64,000 nucleotides of DNA from CAWAMR01 sp963783095 (GTDB taxonomy: Bacteria > Planctomycetota > Planctomycetia > Gemmatales > Gemmataceae): positions 1-64,000 of the forward strand of contig CAWAMR010000012.1 of the NCBI GenBank assembly GCA_963783095.1, written 5' to 3'. The position numbers and the translations under genes were made by a program. Numbering within the stretch: the first letter of the stretch is position 1; every line of letters begins with the position of its first letter. Positions 8,322 through 18,699 of this stretch are shown here, piece by piece. The notes under the pieces are model-generated. The model did not search any database. It saw only the letters and a list, made by a program, of their open reading frames with translations, and was not told the DNA's origin.

Positions 8322-9692
8322 CTATCTCGTGACCTTGCATTCCGGAAGTAATTTCTTCAGCGCCGCGATGCCTGCATCCGTCACCCGCGTCTGACGGAGA
8401 GTGATTTCTTTCAGTCCCGGCAGCCTGGCCAGATGTGCAATGCCGGCATCGCTGATGTTCGTATGTCCGAGGCGCAGCGTTTTCAGTTCCTTTGATTCGG
8501 GAAAATTCTTCAGACCCGCATCTGTTACTTCGGTGCGGGCCAGACTCAACTCCGTCAACTTCTTGAAAGCCGGCAATTCTTTCAACGTGCTGTCGCCGAT
8601 CGCAGTTGCCGTTAGCTTGAGTTTGGAGAGTCCGGTGAGGGGAGCCAATTCCTTGATCCCCGACACCGTGATGAGAGTTCGGGAAAGGTCGAGACTCGTC
8701 AGTTCTTTCAAGTTCGCCAACTCTTTCATTCCGGCATCGGACACCAGAGTGTCGGAGAGATTCAACTCGTTCAATTGGGAAAGGGGTTTCAGATCTTTCA
8801 AGGCCGAGTTTGTTACTTTGGTATGCCCGAGACTGAGAATCCGCAAACCCGAAAGTGAGGCAAGATTTTTGAAACTCGCGCCTGAAATCGCTGTGTTGTC
8901 GAGAAACAGGCTCGTCAATTTTTGAAACGAAGCCATTTCCTTGATGCCGGCATCCGTCACTTTGGTCCAGTTGAGGTTCAATGACTTGAGTTCGTGCAGC
9001 TTCTTGAGTTCTTTGAGGCCCGCATCCGTTACATCTGTATTGCCCAGGTCCAGAGTTTGCAGGCTGGTCAGTCTCGCAAGTGCCTTGAGACCAACGTCGG
9101 TGATCGAGGAGCCGTCCAGTCTCAAGGTTTCCAATGCGTTCAAGCCTGCAAGTTCCTGCAATCCTGCATCCGTGACATGCCGGCCCAGCCGGCCCAGCGT
9201 CAATTCTTTGAGATTCTTTAGCACTGCCAATTCTTTCAGCCCGAGGTCGGTCACGTTCGTTGCCTCGAGTTGCAAATGAGTCAGCGCGGTGAACAAGCTT
9301 AGCTCCTTCATTCCCCGGTCATTCATGTCGGTGTGGAACACGGAAAGCGTTGTCAACTCCTTGCAGTTGGCCAATGCCTTGAGTCCTTCGCCCGTGATCG
9401 GCGTGGAATCGAGGTAGAGTTTGGTCAACTGGGTGAGGGGTGCCAATTCCTTCAGATCTTCGTCGCCGAGGTCTGACCCTTGAAGATTCACGCTGATCCC
9501 CGAAGCATCCCGGACAATTTTCCCTCCATGCTTCTTGACGAATGACATCGCAGCGTCCACGGCAATGTCGGAGTCACCTGTAACAGCTCTCTTCGGCTCC
9601 GTTGATGGAAGCACCGGGGTGATGAGGGGCACCGGTGCGTTCTTGGAGCATGCCGACGGCATCAATAGGAGAACGAGCGCGAGTTGCCGCAT
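8322..9692 (-). CDS. Leucine-rich-repeat lipoprotein
   Basis: This is a 456-residue protein. The start MRQLALVLLLMPSACSK is a lipoprotein signal with the cysteine at residue 15. From about residue 75 to the end there are roughly fourteen to sixteen ~24-residue leucine-rich repeats of the RI/cysteine-containing-like form 'L-x-x-L-x-x-L-x-L-x-x-T-x-[IV]-[TS]-D-x-G-[LM]-K-x-L' (for example VTDAGLKELKKLHELKSLNL). Such proteins are abundant in planctomycetes and presumably sit on the outer membrane as binding surfaces. No catalytic domain is seen. An ATG further upstream was rejected because the lipobox fits only this start. Confidence 0.85.
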   Translation of the reverse strand: MRQLALVLLLMPSACSKNAPVPLITPVLPSTEPKRAVTGDSDIAVDAAMSFVKKHGGKIVRDASGISVNLQGSDLGDEDLKELAPLTQLTKLYLDSTPITGEGLKALANCKELTTLSVFHTDMNDRGMKELSLFTALTHLQLEATNVTDLGLKELAVLKNLKELTLGRLGRHVTDAGLQELAGLNALETLRLDGSSITDVGLKALARLTSLQTLDLGNTDVTDAGLKELKKLHELKSLNLNWTKVTDAGIKEMASFQKLTSLFLDNTAISGASFKNLASLSGLRILSLGHTKVTNSALKDLKPLSQLNELNLSDTLVSDAGMKELANLKELTSLDLSRTLITVSGIKELAPLTGLSKLKLTATAIGDSTLKELPAFKKLTELSLARTEVTDAGLKNFPESKELKTLRLGHTNISDAGIAHLARLPGLKEITLRQTRVTDAGIAALKKLLPECKVTR

Positions 9693-9974
9693 AAACAAAT
9701 CCTGAGTGGGTTCGGAAAGAATTGCCGGACACGCAGTCAAGAGAATAGTTTGGCGTTTGAGTCGCATTTGGTCTATATCAAACTGTCGCCGCGATCGGTA
9801 TTCCGGGAGAGATGGAGATTTTGCGTGCTGACAGGCAGGCCATCCGGGAATACATTGGCGAGAGCCACACGAATGATGCCGGAAGCCGTTTCCGGGCACG
9901 GTTTTGTCCCTTGCCGCGTAAGACTGTCATCCATCGGCTACGGGTTCTTTTTCCCCACATTCCTGGAGATCCTC
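9693..9974. other. divergent intergenic region
   Basis: This 280-bp spacer separates the divergent LRR lipoprotein gene from the kinase-like gene. No convincing short ORF, hairpin or repeat is seen. It presumably carries two promoters. Confidence 0.4.
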
Positions 9975-11163
9975 ATGGAGGAATCCCCCCCGAATTCAGA
10001 CCTGGAAATCAAGGATGCACAACTGATTTTCTCGGGTGTCTGGACGGACCTTGAGGAACGCCACGGTCGGGACAAACTGCGCTTTCCCAGGGAATTCATC
10101 TGGCTGGGTGGTGCTCCGGGGGCGGGCAAAGGAACGAATACACCTTTTATCGCACAAACTCGCAGTATCAACTCCCCTCCCATCGTCATCAGCGATCTCC
10201 TGACCAGTCCGCAAGCCGTTGCGATCAAGAATGCCGGTAAGATGGTCGGCGACCGCGAGGTCATTGGCCTGTTGTTCGACGAGTTATTGAAGACCGAATA
10301 TCACGACGGCGTGATCATCGACGGGTTTCCCAGGACGGAAGTCCAGGTCGAATGTTTGAAGATGTTCTACCATGCAATGCTCGATCTCCACAACGAGTAT
10401 CGCAGCACTCCCCTGGCGCGGTATTTCCGCAAGCCGATGTTTCGGATTGCGTTGCTCTTCGTCAATGAAGAAGTCAGCGTGCTGCGCCAGCTCAAAGCGC
10501 GGCCGAGAAACTCAGCGAGACAATCGACAGGTGCGCGAAACGGGAGTTGGGGTGTTGCGCGATGAACGGCCCACCGATCTCGATCCCGAGCTTTGTCGAA
10601 ATCGCTACAAAACCTTCCACGACACGACATACCTGGCGCTTGAATCCCTTCAGCAGATTTTCCACTTTCACTACATCGTCGCCGAAGGCGATCTGCCCGA
10701 TGTGCAGCAAAAGATCTTGAAAGAGTTTAGTTACCAGAGTTCGCTGGAACTCAATCAAGAGGTCTACGATCTCATCGGCAACATCCCTCTTGCCAGTCAA
10801 TTGGGTTATCACGCACGGCAGGAACTCGTCGAAAGGCTGGAAATGTACGAGCAGGAACACGGGACGCTTTTCCAGCGCGTGGTCAAGTTGCTCGAAGAGA
10901 AAATGATGCCGATCGTCAAGTACCATGCCATCTCCGGCCACTCCCGAATCAACAGCGAGGACGAGTTGTTGGACAATCCCATCGCGATAAGGATCATGCT
11001 CGATGTATTATCGGAGCGCGGCTATCACGCGACGGTAGACATTCACCGGATGGATGTACCGGTGCGCGTGAATCCGGAAACCTGGGAGATTATTTGTCGA
11101 ACGAAGAAGGTTTACCGGATCGAGATTCGCTATCCACCCTCGGACATTCGCCGGGGTCATTAA
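9975..11163 (+). CDS. Adenylate-kinase-like nucleoside monophosphate kinase with C-terminal extension, frameshifted
   Basis: From ATG 9975 (MEESPPNSDLEIKDAQLIFSG) the protein has the adenylate-kinase P-loop FIWLGGAPGAGKGTNTPFIA, the NMP-binding segment VISDLLTS and the DGFPRT motif (IIDGFPRTEVQVECL). After a frameshift near 10495-10500 it continues with KTFHDTTYLALESLQQIFHFHYI, then about 150 residues that are not part of ordinary adenylate kinase (GNIPLASQLGYHARQELVERLEMYEQ...DVLSERGYHATVDIHRMDVPV). The total is ~395 residues versus ~215 for Adk, so this is a kinase domain plus an unknown C-terminal domain. Nucleotide phosphorylation is likely; the acceptor is unknown. Confidence 0.75.
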
Positions 11164-11266
11164 TCCAGGCATCCGCCGATTCGGAAAAATTCCTCCCCCG
11201 GCGGAAAAAAATAGACTATGCTTCGAAAATGTCGATGGTCGTTCTCCGTGAATCCAGGGGCGGGAC

Positions 11267-13384
11267 ATGCCCATTACACCCCGAGCGATACCGTCTTTTC
11301 AACCCGAACATTTCCCGGAAACGGAACAGCCTACCCGGCTGGTTGAGTCCGGCGCGGTGCGCATTTCTTCGATTCTCAAGGAAGGTTCTGCCTTCTTGCG
11401 ACACTCCCTTCCCGAGGAACTGAGTCAACTGGATAGATATCGCATCCTGAAAGTCCTCGGAAAAGGCGGCATGGGCGCGGTCTATCTGGCGTTCGATGCC
11501 GATCTCGATCGCAATGTGGCCCTCAAGGTGATGCTTCCGACCTGTACCGTGGACCCGGCCGCTCGTGACCGGTTTCTGCGCGAAGCCCGCACTCTTGCAC
11601 GCGTGCGGAGCGATCACGTGGTTACCATTTTCGATGTCGGCGAGGATAAAGGCATCCCCTATATCGCAATGGAGTATCTGCAGGGCAGTTCGCTCGAACA
11701 AAAGCTTGCCGAAAAGGGAGTTATCACCATCGATGAAGTGCTGCGCATTGGCCGAGAAACCGCGCTTGGCCTGGCCGCTGCTGCAGAACTCGGCCTGATC
11801 CATCGCGATATCAAGCCCGCTAACCTCTGGCTGGAATCACCGCACAATCGAGTCAAGATCCTCGATTTTGGTCTGGCGCGACACGAAAAGGAAGATGTGC
11901 ATTTAACTACAGCCGGCATGGTCGTCGGAACGCCGGCGTACATGTCGCCGGAGCAGGCTCGCAATGACCCTCTGGATCAGCGCACCGATTTGTTTAGCCT
12001 TGGCACCGTGCTCTATCAACTTACCACATCACAGTTTCCCTTCCGGGGTCAATCTTCGATGGCCATTCTCACCGCCCTGGCCGTCGATCGGCCGATCCCG
12101 GTTCGGCAGCTCAATCCTCGGGTTCCCAAACCTTTTGCCCATCTGATTCATCGCTTGTTGGCAAAGAAGCCGGCCGACAGGATTCAGTCCGCACGAGAAG
12201 TCGTTGCCGTATTGGATCGATTAACCCAGGAACATACCGCGCCCGTACCCATTCACGTCCGAGCTATGCGATGCCCTGACGACACTCAAAACGTCCCGCA
12301 GAACATCGACCATGAGGAGGAAAGCCGGTTGGCGGCAACAGCTTTGCCGCGTCAAACCAGCGCTGGCCGAGATGGTGGCTTCTGGGGAGTTTATTGCGCT
12401 CGCAACCGTTATTTGTTTGAGCGTAATCATGATCCAGACGCCCCGAGGAACTCTCATTATTGAATGCGATGACGAGAATGTTGAAGTATTGGTGAAAAAA
12501 GAGGGTGCAGTGATTCTCGATAAGACCCGTTCACGCGCCATCGAGTTGAGGGTCGGGAGCTACACCATTGAATTGGTGGAGCCGAAGGACGGGCTGAAAC
12601 TGAGCACCGATCACTTTGAGATCGTGCCGGGGACAAAGCAACGGTTCGGGTTCACCTCGAAAAATCGAAAGAACTCGTAAAGATCAAAGAGAAGCCCAAG
12701 GAAGCCTCGATCAATGATCCCGATCGCTTCGTGGCGGAACAGGTTCTGAAACTCGATGGGGTCATTGCCCTCGATATTCTCGGCGAAGAGAATATCCATT
12801 CGATCGCGGACCTGCCGAAGACACCGTTCCATGTTGTCAAAGCGGGAGCAACGACGAAACCGATCCCGCTGGCGGTTTTTAAGGAATTGGGCCGTTGTAC
12901 CGAACTGACGATTCTCCATCTGCCAAACGAAACGATTCCGGATGGCGGGCTTGCTTGCTTGCGCAGGCTGAAGCACTTGAAGGATATATGGTTGACGGGG
13001 CCTCACGTCGACGATACAGCGCTCGGGTATTTCTCGGAGTGCACGGAGATGGCGCAAATGAACCTGGTCTCACCGAAAATCACCGATGAGGGGTTGACGC
13101 ACTTCAAAGATTTCACCCAATTGTACTGCGTGCAGTTTGGGTGTCCCGCAATCAAGGGTGCTGGCTTGATCCACCTGAAGAATTCTCCACAAATCAAACT
13201 TCTTGGGGTTCATCGCTCGCAGTTGGACGATCAAGCGATCAAGACCTTGATCGCACTGACCAACATAAAATCGCTGCAAATTCGCGGTACGAAAGTGAGC
13301 GCCAAAGGGCTTGCCGAACTGCAAAAGGCGAGGCCGGATCTTGAAATCGAATGGAATCAAGAAAACATCCTGCCTCAAAAGTGA
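11267..13384 (+). CDS. Membrane Ser/Thr protein kinase with C-terminal leucine-rich repeats, two frameshifts
   Basis: An N-terminal eukaryotic-type kinase domain (residues ~55-325) has GKGGMGAVYL, VALKVM, the catalytic HRDIKPANLW (~residue 182), DFGLARH and GTPAYMSPEQ. After a frameshift in 12340-12390 comes a transmembrane helix, FIALATVICLSVIMIQTP, and the extracytoplasmic start RGTLIIECDDENVEV, a conserved feature of planctomycete PASTA-less kinases. A second shift near 12650 leads into ~200 residues of LRRs (TELTILHLPNETIPDGGL, ALTNIKSLQIRGTKVSAKGL). The shifts cancel: the total length is a multiple of three. A sensor kinase with an extracytoplasmic LRR domain is inferred. Confidence 0.88.
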
Positions 13385-13916
13385 CTTTCGCCGAGTCGGG
13401 CGAGCGGGGGACATCAGTCCTGCGTCACCTGAAGTTTAGCCGCGACTCATACTGCGAATAGCCTGAAACGACACAATTCGCAACGAGCACGACCATCATC
13501 GTTTGCCGCTCCGCGGCGAACGTCTTGGTCTTACCGCTCCGCGGCCAAACCTGCCTCTGTAAGGAGCGTACATTGCCTTCTGACGGTGGTAGCGCAAAGC
13601 CGCAGAGCGGCAAGACAAGACGTTCGCCGCAGAGCGGCAAACGATGAGGTTGTGCCTTCACGTAATACTGTCTCATCTTTGACCGCGCCGAGTATAGCTC
13701 TTGAAGAATCTAGCCGCTTTGGTCTGGTAGTGTCTTGTTTCGACCTGATGGAGCGTGTTATACTTTGAATGGTTCGGGAACTAGTTAGCCCCTTGACATC
13801 GAATGACTGCCCGGCAACGATCCATCCTGACTTCCTACCTTCGGTCCCTTGTGGACATCCCTTGGTTTGTTCATTGTGGCAATGCCATCAAGTGAGGTTC
13901 GTCTTTGACAGACTCC
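13385..13916. other. intergenic region with imperfect palindromic repeat
   Basis: The spacer before the cytochrome/DUF1549 gene has no ORF I would support. It contains a large imperfect inverted repeat (listed separately) and then about 270 bp of AT-balanced sequence that must hold the promoter of the next gene. Confidence 0.4.
13494..13647. repeat. Imperfect inverted repeat (CGTTTGCCGCTCCGCGGCGAACG type)
   Basis: The left arm ~13494-13550 contains CGTTTGCCGCTCCGCGGCGA and ACCGCTCCGCGG. The right arm ~13591-13647 contains GCCGCAGAGCGGCAAGAC and CGTTCGCCGCAGAGCGGC. The arms pair with scattered mismatches and would form a long cruciform or hairpin. This is one of several unrelated palindromic elements in the window's spacers. 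Confidence 0.7.
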
Positions 13917-16361
13917 ATGCATAAGCGATCGTTCAACATCCTCAACGGTCTCCTCGTTTTCGTCTGCTGCTCAGGTGCAAGTACGGTGCGTGCTGCGCTG
14001 CAGGTCAGTCCAGCATCCGTCACACTCGACAATCCCGAAGCTACGCAACAACTTCTCGTTCATCCGGCTGGATCAACGCTCGACATTACACGCGCTGTCA
14101 AATACGAAGTGCTCGATCCCAAAGTCGCCGCGATCGATGCCACAGGTTTAGTCCGCCCGACCGGTGAAGGAAAAACTTCCATTGTAATCCGCAGTGGCCA
14201 AGAACAAGTTCGTGTCGAGGTTTCCGTAACCGGGTTAACGAAACCACCGCCCGTTTGCTTTGAGACGCAGATCATGCCGATTCTTACGAAGACCGGGTGT
14301 AACTCCGGTGGCTGTCACGGCAAGGCGGAAGGCAAGAACGGCTTCAAGTTGAGCGTCTTCGGCTTCGATCCGGTCGCCGATCATCAGGCTCTGGTCGTGG
14401 AAGCGCGAGGCCGGCGACTATTTGCCAGCGCCCGGTAAACAGCTTGTTCTTGCTCAAGGCCTCCGGGCAGATCGCCCACGGCGGCGGTCGACGGATGACA
14501 ACGGATAGCCTGCATTATCGCCGGCTCCAGCGCTGGATTACCGAAGGGGCACGCCTCCATCCGGAAGCGCAAACTTCACCCGACAGGCACCGGCAGCGAA
14601 TGTTGTCGGCATCGAGGTCGAGCCGGCCCAGCAGATCCTTGGCTTTGGCGGCACTCAGCAACTGCGGGTGACGGCAATCGACAGCGCTGGGAAGCGGTAT
14701 GGCGTGACACTGGATTCGCAATACGACTCCAATGCCACGACCATTGCCACGGTCGATGGCCGGGGCTGGATTCAGGCCAACGATGTCCCCGGCCAGGCAG
14801 CCATTCTGGTGCGCTATCTCGGGCATGTGACCATTTGCCGGATCACGATCCCCCGACCGGGTGTCACGTTTCGCCCGGCCCCCCGAAGCGAATTTCATCG
14901 ATCGCCTGGCCTGGGACAACTTGACCAGGCTGGGCATTCCGCCCAGCGATCTGGCCGACGATGCAACCTTCCTGCGGCGGGTCTATCTCGACACCATCGG
15001 CACTCTGCCCACCGCGGCCGAGGCACGGGCAGTTTCTTGCGGATACGCGCACCGACAAACGCGCCCAGCTCATCGACCAGTTGCTGCAACGGCCGGAGTA
15101 TGCCGACTACTGGGCGATGCGCTGGTCCGACCTGCTGCGCGTCGATCGAGATGCGATCACGCCGGCCGGGGCGGTGGCCATGACGCCGCTGGCTGCGCCG
15201 GCAATTCGCGGAAAATCGACCTTACGATGAAATGGTCCGCACGATTCTCACGGCGCGCGGCAAGCATCGGCCGAGGAGGGCCGGCCGCCATCTACAAGGC
15301 ACTGACGACACCCGAGGAGATGAGCCGATCGTTCAGCCAGTTGTTCCTCGGCGTGCGCATTCAATGCGCCCAGTGCCATCACCATCCCTCCGAACGCTGG
15401 GGCCAGGAAGATTACTACGCCCTGGCCGGCTTCTTCACCGGGATCGGCCGCAAAGCGGCTGCCGGGCGCGAGCGAGGCTATCTTCCCCCAGAAGGGCAGC
15501 GAACTGAACCATCCGCGCACCGGCAAGCCGGTTCCGGCGCAGGCGCTGGGCGCGCAGGCCGCCGACTTCAGCGGCTGGCGGATCGCCGGATCGTGCTGGC
15601 CCGCTGGATGACCGCGCCCGACAATCCGTTCTTCGCCCGCGCCGATCGCCAATCGGCTGTGGTCGCACTACTTCGGCCGGGGCCTGGTCGAACCGCTCGA
15701 CGACATGCGCGCGACCAACCCGGCCACCAACGAACCGCTGCTGGACGAGCTGGCCAAACACCTGCGGGAAGCAAAATACGATCTGAAGGCATTCACGCGC
15801 ACCCTGCTCAACTCCCGGCTCTACCAACTGAGTGGTCGGCCCGCGGCCGGTCCAACGGCAGCGACGAGCAGAATTTCTCGCACGCCATGCCCAAGGCCAT
15901 CCCCGCCGAGGTGCTGCTGGACGCGATCAGCCAGGCGACCGGCGTGCCCGGAGAAGTTCAACGGCTGGCCCGAAGGCTACCGGGCGATCCAGATCTGGGA
16001 CAACCGGATGCCGTCGTACTTCTTCCGCATCTTCGGCCGGCCGGTTCGCGCCAGCGTCTGCGAATGCGAACGCAGCAACGAGCCGAGCATCGCCCAGGCG
16101 CTGCACCTGATGAACTCCGAAGAGATCATGAGCAAAGTGCGGAGCAAACAGGGAACAGCCCGAAAATTGGCTCGATCCGAGAAAAAACCGGAAGAGATCA
16201 TCGAGGAACTGTTCTTGAGCACGCTGTCGAGATTTCCCAACGATAAAGAGAAGGCGCTGATGATGAAGGTATTTGAGGATTCCGGAAGCGATCGGCAGGG
16301 TGCGGTGGAAGATGTGCTTTGGACTTTGCTGAATACGCGCGGGTTTGTTTACAACCACTAG
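13917..16361 (+). CDS. PSCyt1-like / Big2 / DUF1549-DUF1553 cytochrome protein, multiply frameshifted
   Basis: ATG 13917 gives an export signal (MHKRSFNILNGLLVFVCC...). It is followed by a bacterial Ig-like Big2 repeat (LQVSPASVTLDNPE...TGLVRPTGEGKTSIVI), a haem-type CNSGGCH motif, a second Big2 (QQLRVTAIDSAGKRY), DUF1549 (FLRRVYLDTIGTLPTAAEA; YWAMRWSDLLRVD), an internal CAQCHHHP haem motif, and DUF1553 (ANRLWSHYFGRGLVEP; LHLMNSEEIMSKV; LSTLSRFPNDKEKA). To read these domains one must change frame at least ten times between ~14400 and ~16130; the last ~230 bp are clean. The function of the DUF1549/1553 family is unproven; members are paired with DUF1501 proteins. Either an error-dense stretch or a pseudogene. 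Confidence 0.7.
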
Positions 16362-16842
16362 CGCGAGCAAGTTCATTGTATCGGCGTTGAATGTATACTC
16401 TAGTCCACTATAATGATGTAGTGGATTGAATCTCATGCGTGCAACGTGATTCTTGGCCTTTTGAAACAGAATCAACGCAGAGGCGACTTGGACGTTCGTC
16501 GTTGAGTAACAGCGACCAGCCAACCCAACCGAGAGCAGCTATACATTGCGCGGTGGAGTATGAGACATTTTGGCGACTGGCAACGGCGACGTGGGGTACG
16601 CGTCTCGCGTGCCCGTCCGCCGAAGGCGACGCTGACGGGCACGCGAGACGCGTACCCCACGTCTCTTGTCTCATTCTTGGGCGCGAGGAGTATATCTCGA
16701 ACCGAACATGCTTATGCCTTCGAGAAATGGCGTTTGCTCAAGGCCCGGAGGATGCTTTTTTGGCAAGTTGATCCTACTCCCGACATCGGGTAAGATTTGA
16801 AGTAACGCCATCCTCACGTGAGAATCCAGGGAGACTCTGGCA
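16362..16842. other. intergenic region with perfect palindrome
   Basis: About 480 bp lie between the DUF1553 end and the next small gene. No ORF is supported. It contains the 30-bp perfect inverted repeat listed below, and AAGGGAGA-like ribosome-binding sequence just before 16843. Confidence 0.4.
16561..16673. repeat. Palindromic element with perfect 30-bp arms
   Basis: The arms 16588-16617 and 16634-16663 are exact reverse complements (starting GACGTGGGGTACGCGTCTCG) around a 16-nt loop. The outer borders carry TGAGACA (16561-16567) and TGTCTCA (16667-16673), so the unit looks like a small non-autonomous palindromic element rather than a terminator; no U-tract follows. Confidence 0.8.
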
Positions 16843-17202
16843 ATGGCAAAAGCTACGAAATCTTCTGAAGGGCCTCGCTCCGCGATCAAGAAGGAGCAGT
16901 GGGAAATGCCAGTCAGTTTTGATGAAGCGGGCCGAATGGTGTCTCTTCGCGAGTACGTCGAAGGGGACCACAAGGCTCTCGCGTTCTCGTCTCTGAGTCC
17001 CGATCAACGAGCCGAAATAGCGGCAAAGCGGATCGAGATGGAGCCCGATTACGAAATGGCCTCGATCGGTGCTGGAGTCGTCAGCAAAGAGCGTGCTGTG
17101 GACGAAGTCCGTACACAGACGAAGTTGGGTCGTCGGCTGGCACAAATCGAGACCCGCGTCATCATGTACCTGATCGACGAGGCTTCGAAGAGAAGGAGCT
17201 AA
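16843..17202 (+). CDS. Hypothetical 119-residue protein
   Basis: The ATG is preceded by AGGGAGA. The protein is charged and predicted helical (MAKATKSSEGPRSAIKKEQW; LSPDQRAEIAAKRIEMEPDY; TKLGRRLAQIETRVIMYLIDE), with no signal peptide or membrane segment. I do not recognise a family. It lies alone between the DUF1553 gene and the repeat array. Codon usage looks like real coding sequence, with no frameshift. Confidence 0.55.
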   Translation: MAKATKSSEGPRSAIKKEQWEMPVSFDEAGRMVSLREYVEGDHKALAFSSLSPDQRAEIAAKRIEMEPDYEMASIGAGVVSKERAVDEVRTQTKLGRRLAQIETRVIMYLIDEASKRRS

Positions 17203-17351
17203 TGGCTATGGGCCACATTGGAGTCCGATCTCGACGCTCTCGCTGCCCGACGTCTCCCCCTGCCCCAAATGCATGGGGAGACCCCAGGGGCAAATTGCCA
17301 TGATTCGAGGCTCGCTCGAATGACGATGGCGGTTCATCCGGACGGAATAAG
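17203..17351. other. short spacer before repeat array
   Basis: No gene is seen. A small dyad, TCTCCCC near 17253 and GGGGAGA near 17275, resembles a weak terminator stem for the upstream gene. Confidence 0.3.
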
Positions 17352-18640
17352 GATGCTACAAGATGCTACAAAAATCGCCTTTTAAGGAACTCGACAGAGA
17401 GTCAAACAATTATTGATTTGATGCACTGACGAATTTCTTTGGTGAATGGGGCTCGTCCATTGGGATGGGATGTTACAAAACGCTACAAAAACTGCCTTTC
17501 GAGGAATCAAACAACCGCTTCATTGATATACTATCGAAGTTCCTTGATGATGGCGGTTCGTCGGACGGAAAAGGATGCTACAAGATGCTACAAAAATCGC
17601 CTTTTAAGGAACTCGACAGAGAATCAAACAATTATTGATTTGATGCACTGACGAATTTCTTTGGTGAATGGGGCTTGTCCATTGGGATGGGATGCTTCCA
17701 AGAAACTTCGCCTCAATCCAACGATTATTGATTTGATATTCTGGCGAAGTTACTTTCAGATGAGGGCTCGATCATCGGGGGCGGACGCTACAAAACGCTA
17801 CAAAAATTGGCTTCCAGGCAATCAAACAATCGCTTAATTGATTTGCTGTCAAAATTCCTTGACGATGATGGTTATTCGGGACCGAATGCGGATGCTTCCA
17901 AGAACTAAGAGCCAATCAAACGCTTATCGATTTGATGGATTGCCGAGGTTTTTGCTGATGAGGGCCCGAAACGGGTGCAGACGCTACAAAATGCTACAAA
18001 AATCGGCTTCCAAGGAAGTGCTTGCCGAAGGTAGTTCGTCGAGACGGAATGCGGATGCTACAAAATGCTACAAAAATCGGGTTCCTTGCCGAGGTGGTTC
18101 CTCGGGACGTAATGCGGATGCTTCCAAGAAACTTCGCCTCAATCCAACGATTATTGATTTGATATTCTGGCGAAGTTACTTTCAGATGAGGGCCCGAAAC
18201 CGGTGAAGACGCTTCCAAGAACTAAAGCCAATCAAACGCTTATTGATTTGATGGATTGGCGAAGTTTTTGCTGATGAGGGCCCGAAACGGTGGTAGACGC
18301 TTCCAAGAAACTTCGCCTCAATCCAACGATTATTGATTTGATATTCTGGCGAAGTTACTTTCAGATGAGGGCCCGAAACCGGGCGCAGACGCTACAAAAT
18401 GCTACAAAAATCGGGTTCCTTGCCGAGGTGGTTCCTCGGGACGTAATGCGGATGCTTCCAAGAAACTTCGCCTCAATCCAACGATTATTGATTTGATATT
18501 CTGGCGAAGTTACTTTCAGATGAGGGCCCGTGATCGGCGCAGACGCTACAAAATGCTACAAAAATTGGCTTCCACGAAACTGGACAGATAATCAAACGAT
18601 TATCGATTTTATCCGCTGGCGGATTTGTTCGATGAATGGA
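17352..18640 (+). repeat. Modular repeat array 1 (TACAAAATGCTACAAAA family)
   Basis: This is about 1.25 kb of modular direct repeats, each module 66-115 bp and mostly 88-90 bp. Module A carries GAYGCTACAAAAYGCTACAAAAAT, at 17352, 17469, 17574, 17784, 17980, 18054, 18388 and 18542. Module B starts GCTTCCAAGAAACTTCGCC, at about 17693, 18120, 18299 and 18454. Module C starts GCTTCCAAGAACTAA, at about 17893 and 18209. Most modules share AATCAAACGATTATTGATTTGAT and end in GATGAGGGCCCGAAAC. No protein-coding frame persists. The same modules occur inverted at 57.95-58.75 kb. Short ORFs here are repeat-generated and are not annotated. Confidence 0.9.
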
Positions 18641-18699
18641 TCAAAGGTCATAAAACTTCACGGAGCCAGTAAACTTTCGAATTGAAAAGGAAAAACGTC

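Noticed and set aside
17838..18496. ORFs of 60-120 residues inside the repeat array
   Set aside because: They arise from repeat sequence in several frames and have no ribosome-binding sites or homologous features.
17352..18640. CRISPR array
   Set aside because: Repeats are long, diverged and modular, with no regular spacers of 30-40 bp; modules recur in both orientations elsewhere.
17352..18640. Decayed or recoded protein gene in the array
   Set aside because: A frame giving CYKMLQK...SNN-Y and 'FDILSKFL'-like repeats can be read, but TGA falls at the same place in several modules and indels shift frames between modules, so it is a property of the DNA repeat.
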